Shown in pieces: positions 58,481 to 64,000 of a stretch of DNA of 64,000 nt. A program made the position numbers and the translations under genes. Each line of letters begins with the position of its first letter. Position 1 is the stretch's first letter. The notes beneath the pieces are model-generated. The model was given only the letters and a program-made list of their open reading frames with translations. It was not told the DNA's origin and did no database searches. Origin of the DNA: Delphinus delphis (Eukaryota; Chordata; Mammalia; Artiodactyla; Delphinidae); assembly GCF_949987515.2 (NCBI RefSeq), contig NC_082684.1, positions 156,255,356 to 156,319,355 of the forward strand, written 5' to 3'.

Positions 58481-61325
58481 GATAAATAATCCTTAATAAT
58501 CACTGTCTTCCAAATAATGTTTACATGCAGGGTTGTAGCAAAGATTAAAATTAAAAAGCCATAATAATTTTATTAAAAATAAAATAATAATGGTATTAAT
58601 TTTACTTAAATGTTTACCAGTGCCACTGTAAGCTACTTAATGATTTTGCATTTGGAGAGACGATGTATCTAGAAAAATAAAGTTTATAACATAAAATATA
58701 TTACCTTCACAAAGCACAAAGTATCACCAGAGTTGAAAGGAGGAAGAGAACACGTTTCGATGGGCAAAAGTTATGCAGAAAAGTCACTTTTAAAGCTAGG
58801 CCTTGAAACGTAGGTGAGATTCCAAAGGGAGTGGATGCAGAGAGTAAAGAAATTTTCCAGAGGGCAAAGGAACTTAATGAATTATGATTTCCATAGGCTC
58901 ATTTCAATAATTTATAGGATATTTCAATTCCCTTTGCCCACTAGCACGGTTCATCTAAATTAAGTGCTCTTTAACACTGTGACTTATTAAAAATCATAAT
59001 AAAGAAAGAAATCCTGATTAATTATGTATGTGGAACAGATATAAATGACAACAACCCCCAAGGCAACATTTTCAGCCCTGGAGAAAAATATAAAGAACAT
59101 ATGCTTTATCTTTAGGATGGGTGTGGTATAATAAGTAAAACACTTCTAATGTGCTTATAGATCATAGTTACACATGCCCCCTGTTTTTCCACCTGAGCAT
59201 TAGGGGAGGGGCTGGAAAATTAGGTTAGGTCTCAGGTTCTCATTAGGGGAGATGGATTTAGCACCAACCACAAACCCCCAGTTTAGGGCCAGGGTTCTGA
59301 CATTCTATTCTTCTCCCAAAGCCCGTCTTCCTTGTCTACCAGTCTATCCTGTGTCCCTCTCCTCCAGCAGATCAGGAGCATGGGGTCAACATCAACTGGA
59401 TTATTCCCTCTGAAGATTCAGAATCAACTACCTTATCTTACTTAAAGTGACATGTTTAAACGAGTTGATCGTGCTTTAAGCTGGACTAGTCCACTGAGCA
59501 ATACAGTCCATGTGAGGGTTTTAAGCTGCAAATAAGGGGAACGGAGGATATTGAAAAGGCAAAGAGAAGACATTAAACATTTTTGTGCAGGGGGATTCCT
59601 AATTAGAAAGTTGAAATAGGAAAATTAACTACAGTCTGTCATCGTTAACACATACGTTTAGGAGGTGGTGGACTGCAAGGCAGGGTGAATGCCTCCAGGA
59701 AGGACCGCCAACAGGATTTAGCCACTCACGAGGGGACTAAAAGGAGTTGATGAAACACGTGTGACTTTCCCTTCCCTTTCACCGAGGAAGGCCCTCTATG
59801 CCCAGCTTCTCAGTCACTCCCACAGCTGCAACTTCATCCCTCTGCTACTCTGGGGCCTGTAACCCATCCCCCTGCAAACTCTTAGTTTTACACCAGTCTG
59901 GCCACCTGTATTTTTCCATTCCTATACCAGGTTACAACCATGGAGACTACCATCATGACAAATGAATGGTCTCAACCTGCAACTGGACCCCCCCCCCACC
60001 CCCGACAAGGACCATGTAGAAGAACTTGTTTTAATCTTATCAGCTCCCTCTCTCAGACCCAACAATGACTCATTCAAATGTCCACCACTCTCCCCTATAC
60101 CATTTAGTCAGCATCTCTCAGAATACTTTTAGCCAAAGACCTCAAATTTACTTAACAGGGAAAACATCAGCCATCTGTCAAAGCTCCGTTTGGCTTCCTA
60201 TACCCTAACTGCAAAATGAATTCTTATCACAATGGCCTCTTTCCTCTTATAACTAAAAAATAAAACAACTCTCTTTCCTCTTTCCAAACCAGTACTTGGA
60301 ATAAGACTAGCCTTTGGCTAAGGGTGTGAGTAGATCCTTTCATATGGCCCCAAATGTGCAGACAGGAGTTTCCATTAAGAGAAATATGACTCAGTACAGG
60401 GGATCATTCTTCTCCTGGGCACCCAAGTGGACCAATTATAAAAGTTTCAAGGGCAGAGAGGAGGGGAGGAACTAACACTTCAGTGCATAATATAATTCTC
60501 CACTGGAAAGCAGTTGCCTTGTACATAGTAAAACATTGAGCAGTTTGAAGAACGTATGTTTCTTCTGGTGGTGAGCATTACTATCTCTGAGAAAGCCTGT
60601 CTTAAATAAAGAAAGTTCTCTCTGTCTGTGTGTGTGTGAGAGTGAGAGACAGAGACAGACAGAGACAGAGAGAGACAGAGATAGAGACAGAGACAGGGAT
60701 TGATTCACAGGCCTCACTAAATAATCGGAAGGAAAAAAAAATTTCTCTAACATGCACTGTGAGAAGGGGGCTATGAAAAGCTCATGCCCACGTACGATCG
60801 CTCTTGAGATTTGTACCGTCCACATCTCACAGGCCTCTCTTTTTCCAATGTCTGCTTTTTCTATAAATAATTCTTCAGAAATTATACCCACCCCATGACT
60901 AACATACACAAACCATTACTACTGATTGCATATCACAGACCAAGAGCCATGTTTTTCTCAGGATGATATTAATTTCTATGATTTGGGGGAGGGATTTGTT
61001 GAAAGGTGACTGCGTGGATGGGGAACCACATGGAAATGTTGGGGAAGAGGTATTCCTGAGAGGAAAGACAGATGGGAACTGTGTCAGGAACTGGGGTGTG
61101 CCCACCAGAGAACTGTCTGTAAAGACACTGCACTTCCAGTGTATTGCTTTGAACAATGGGGAAAGTCATGTTTATCACAGTCTTAAGGATTTTCTTCCTT
61201 ATACTGTAATTCCTTCTAGTTAACCGCACCCTCCATTAAATGTCATACTTTTGTACAGCCTTATGTGGTGGTGGTATAAAGAAACACTGGGAATGCTGCT
61301 TACCCCACATTTCTCTCTCTTTTAG
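58481..61325. other. Unclassified sequence, about 2.8 kb
   Basis: It contains a poly-C run at about 59988-60003, a CpG cluster at 60790-60820 and the (AGAGAC)n repeat at 60618-60698. The long minus-strand frame across 60472-60909 is partly the translation of that simple repeat. No gene is supported. Confidence 0.4.
60618..60698. repeat. (TG)n/(AGAGAC)n simple repeat
   Basis: CTCTGTCTG, then TG units, then irregular GAGACA-type units over about 80 bp. It is purine-rich on the plus strand for its second half. Confidence 0.95.
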
Positions 61326-61384
61326 CCCCTCCATCACACGGAGTAGGCTGTACCTTGGAATTTCAGGTGGTGGAAAGCAGTAAG
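61326..61384 (+). other. 59-nt exon-like block (hypothetical)
   Basis: A strong acceptor (acatttctctctcttttag, ending at 61325) and strong donor (AGTAAG|gtaagc, intron from 61385) bound 59 nt. Only one frame is open: 2 nt, then 19 codons (PPSHGVGCTLEFQVVESSK). It would join an upstream exon that ends in phase 1, which is the ending phase of the block at 250-495, although that lies 61 kb away. The open frame is short enough to be chance. Confidence 0.25.
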
Positions 61385-61479
61385 GTAAGCATGCTAAGAA
61401 AATATATATACATAATCTAAATAGCTTTATATCAATAAAAGAAATTGGATTTATAGTTTAAAACTTTCTGACAGGGGTA

Positions 61480-62205
61480 CTCTGGGACCAGAGGTCTTCA
61501 AAATGAATTTAAACAAACTTGAAGAAATAATACCAGTTATACTCAAACTGTTCCATAAAATCAAAGAGGGCATGTCACCCAACACATTCAATGACATCAG
61601 AATTATTGTAATTTGAAAATCAGTCAAAATCATTAAAAAAGAAAAATACAAACCTATAACCCTCACACACAGACATAAATTCTTAACAAAATTTTAGGAA
61701 ACTGAATGCAAAAATAAGTAAACAGGATAATATATATTAAGTAAGTAGAGTTTACCCCAGGAATGGCAAGATTGGCTCAATATTATGAAAGTCAATCCAT
61801 GTAACTTATCATGTAAGTAGACTAAAAGAGAAATGTGATCTGGTCATCTCAATAGATGCAGAAAAAGTATCTGACAAGATCTAACATCTTTTCTGATAGA
61901 GTTTGAAGAAATCCTCAGTGCACAAAGATCAGAGGGAATTTTTCAACCAATGAAAGGATCACAATGAAACCACCTTCAGCTAAAATTATACTTAATTTTA
62001 AAAGGCCATTAAGATGAGGAATAAGGTAAGGATGCTTGTTTTCACCATTTCTATTAAATGGAGGTTCTATTTTATTACTGGAGGTTTTAACTAGGGCAAT
62101 AAGGCAATATAAATAAATATCCAGAGAGGAACTATGTTTATTCATAGATAATCGTTTCTATGGAAAATCGTACGGAATCCACAAAATAAATCTCCTACGT
62201 GCAAA
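61480..62205 (+). repeat. Old L1 ORF2 (RT domain) remnant
   Basis: RT-order landmarks: 'ccagttatactcaaactgttcc', 'aatacaaacctataaccctc', 'accccaggaatggcaagattggctcaat', 'ctggtcatctcaatagatgcagaaaaag', 'aaggatgcttgttttcaccatttc' and 'ctatgtttattcatagataat' (the site of the FADD motif). Many stops. An (AT)n run follows at 62205-62222. Confidence 0.82.
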
Positions 62206-62290
62206 TATATATATATATATATGTATATACATCAGAATCTGTTGAAAACATGACTTTCTCAGTCACCATGACACATCAAGAGTCACTGGA

Positions 62291-62606
62291 GGGACTTCCC
62301 TGGTGGCTCAGTGGATAAGACTCCGCCTGCCAATGTAGGCAACACGGGTTCGATTCCTGGTCCAGGAAGACCCCACATGCCACAGAGCAACTAAACCCGT
62401 GTGCCACAACTACTGAGCCAGCATGCCGCAACTACTGAAGCCCACATGCCTAGAGCCTGTGCTCCACAACAAGAGAAGCCACTGCAGTGAGAAGCCCATG
62501 CACTGCAAGGAAGAGTAGCCCCCTCTCGCCACAACTAGAGAAAGCCCACACGCAACAACAAAGACCCAACACAGCAAAAAAAATAAAAATAAATCTTAAA
62601 AAAAAA
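62291..62606 (+). repeat. tRNA-derived SINE (CHR-2-like, long subfamily)
   Basis: The head is 'gggacttccctggtggctcag' with a B box 'gggttcgattcc'. A long body follows with 'cacaactactgagcc' and 'gcaactactgaagccc', and an A-rich tail. The duplication aagagtcactgg lies at 62278-62289 and 62607-62618. It keeps the body segments missing from the short copies and is therefore probably an older subfamily. Confidence 0.94.
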
Positions 62607-62618
62607 AAGAGTCACTGG

Positions 62619-64000
62619 TAGGTCGCATATGGGATTTTCACTGTCTCAGCTCAAGATGGCACATGTATCATTTCTACCCACAGTCCATTGGCCACGACTA
62701 GTCTCATGGCCCTGCCTGGCAGCAAGTTGAGATGTTGAATGTGAGAAAAAGATGCAATGTTTAGTAAGCATCTGTCTACCTTATATTTCTTTGTGTCCAG
62801 ACAATGTCTTGCTTCCTATTGAATCCCTAGTATTTAGCCAAATGCTGGCACTATTCAGTGTTCTGTATGGTTTTTTTCATCAACTAATAAATGCAGAACT
62901 AATAAGAATCATTCCCCAGTTGAGCTCAATGGGAAAAGTTTCTGAAATGACTGTGATGTTATATTTGTGTGTAATCGGAAAAAAAAAATTGGGGGGACAA
63001 AGAGGATTGATTTTAAGGAAAATATGAGGAATCTTAGTTTTAAATCTGTAGAGCTGAGGCACTGGCAGGCTATCTAGGTAGAAATACTGCGTTATGTGTC
63101 AGGAGAAGATCAGGAATTGAGGTTAAGTCACCAAAAGAGGTGATAATTGCAACTGGGGTGGGTGTATACAACTGCCAAAGTTACAGGACTTACAAAAGCT
63201 GCTGGTTCAAATGTATTGTCAAGTGAAGCAGTTGCTTGTGCTTGCTATTGGTACTGAAATGTACTAACTATTCACAAATGAAATATAATTTGCCTTTATT
63301 AAAAATGATGAAGTGCCCTTGAGAATAGACTTTTTCAGATACACAATATTTATGAAAAAAATGATTTATCTTTAGCATTCCCTGATTAACGCCACTTGAC
63401 TGGGATCACTCCCTCACTCAGCATTTCAAACACTTATTCTTTATACCAAAGCTAATTTGTGCTTGTTTGTATATTGCTTGGTAAAGTGTTTTAAAACCAT
63501 GCCTGTATGTGTGCTATCTACCCAAAACTAATTTTCAGTTTCTAAGACTTTCTTTTCTTTTTTCAGTTTTATTCCATTTTAAATCTTTTATCAGGGTTAC
63601 TTAGGTGCCAGGTACTATTGTAGCACTTGACAAATTTGTCACTTAATTATTCTATTGAGGTTGCATATTTATTTTAAACAAGAATATCACAGAAATGGTA
63701 TACTCTGCTCAGTGTATCTTATTAGGATATACATGATGTCGATATGTCTTATTAGTGGTGAAGTTAACCTTGATCATATCATTAAGGTATCTTTGGCTGA
63801 GTTTTTCCATTGAAAATATACTATTTTTTCCCATTGTAAAACACGAATGATTTAAGACTATGTAAGTATCCTGTCTCTCCTGAAACTTTTGCTCACTAAT
63901 TCTGATTCCATTAGTAGCTCTGACCTGAAATAGTTATTATTCTGGCATTCTAATGGTGATTTTCTGATTAGTTGGAATCTTTCATAAGGAAGAGCTGTGT
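62619..64000. other. Unclassified sequence, possible MIR/L2 scraps
   Basis: 'gtgccaggtactattgtagcacttgacaa' (about 63606-63634) fits antisense MIR. 'ttgaatccctagtatttagccaaatgctggcac' (about 62818-62850) fits sense L2. The rest is unclassified. Confidence 0.4.

Noticed and set aside
60472..60909. 145-codon minus-strand frame
   Set aside because: Its centre is a run of alternating Ser/Leu and Ser/Val encoded by the simple repeat at 60618-60698. It has no gene structure around it.
1..64000. CRISPR array, operons, phage or other prokaryotic system
   Set aside because: There are no regularly spaced direct repeats, no dense gene packing and no ribosome-binding sites. Everything indicates mammalian nuclear DNA.

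Overview
This is mammalian nuclear DNA, most likely from a cetacean (whale or dolphin). The main reason is the repeat content. At least ten tRNA-derived SINEs carry the 'gggcttccctggtgg' head typical of cetartiodactyls. Several belong to the short, CpG-rich CHR-2-like subfamily I associate with cetaceans. A full-length L1 whose ends resemble cetartiodactyl L1s is also present. The species call is an inference from remembered repeat families, not a database match.

I found no complete protein-coding gene, functional RNA gene, CRISPR array or prokaryote-like system. The window reads as AT-rich intergenic or deep-intronic DNA filled with retroposons of several ages. Oldest are L2 and MIR pieces (about 2.6, 3.7-4.8, 14.2-14.8, 15.7-16.8, 37.3-37.8, 42.5-43.3, 56.9, 58.4 and 63.6 kb) and MaLR-type LTRs (about 1.0-1.3 and 54.1-54.4 kb). 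Next come fragmentary L1s (10.2-13.0, 18.8-20.0, 20.5-22.3, 22.4-23.1 plus 30.5-31.2, 31.3-31.7, 32.8-34.2, 34.7-35.0, 44.7-45.7, 46.7-48.1, 51.1-52.2 and 61.5-62.2 kb). Youngest are the full-length but dead L1 at 23.1-30.5 kb and the CHR-like SINEs, many with clear target-site duplications.

The 22.4-31.2 kb block is a nested tower. An old plus-strand L1 was split by the full-length L1. That L1 took a SINE into its 5' UTR, and another SINE landed just downstream of it in the old L1. The full-length L1 keeps recognisable ORF1 (coiled coil, RRM, CTD), endonuclease, reverse transcriptase (FADD) and a Cys-rich C-terminus. Frameshifts and stops break both ORFs, so it cannot encode active proteins.

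The parts worth a second look are single-copy-looking blocks that repeats do not explain. These are several exon-like units with good splice signals (250-495 +, 4962-5027 - with 3431-3571 -, 50809-50967 +, 61326-61384 +, 53321-53446 +) and a CpG-retaining block at 57410-57640 that looks constrained. All are hypotheses: pseudo-exons are common in mammalian DNA and I could not run any search.
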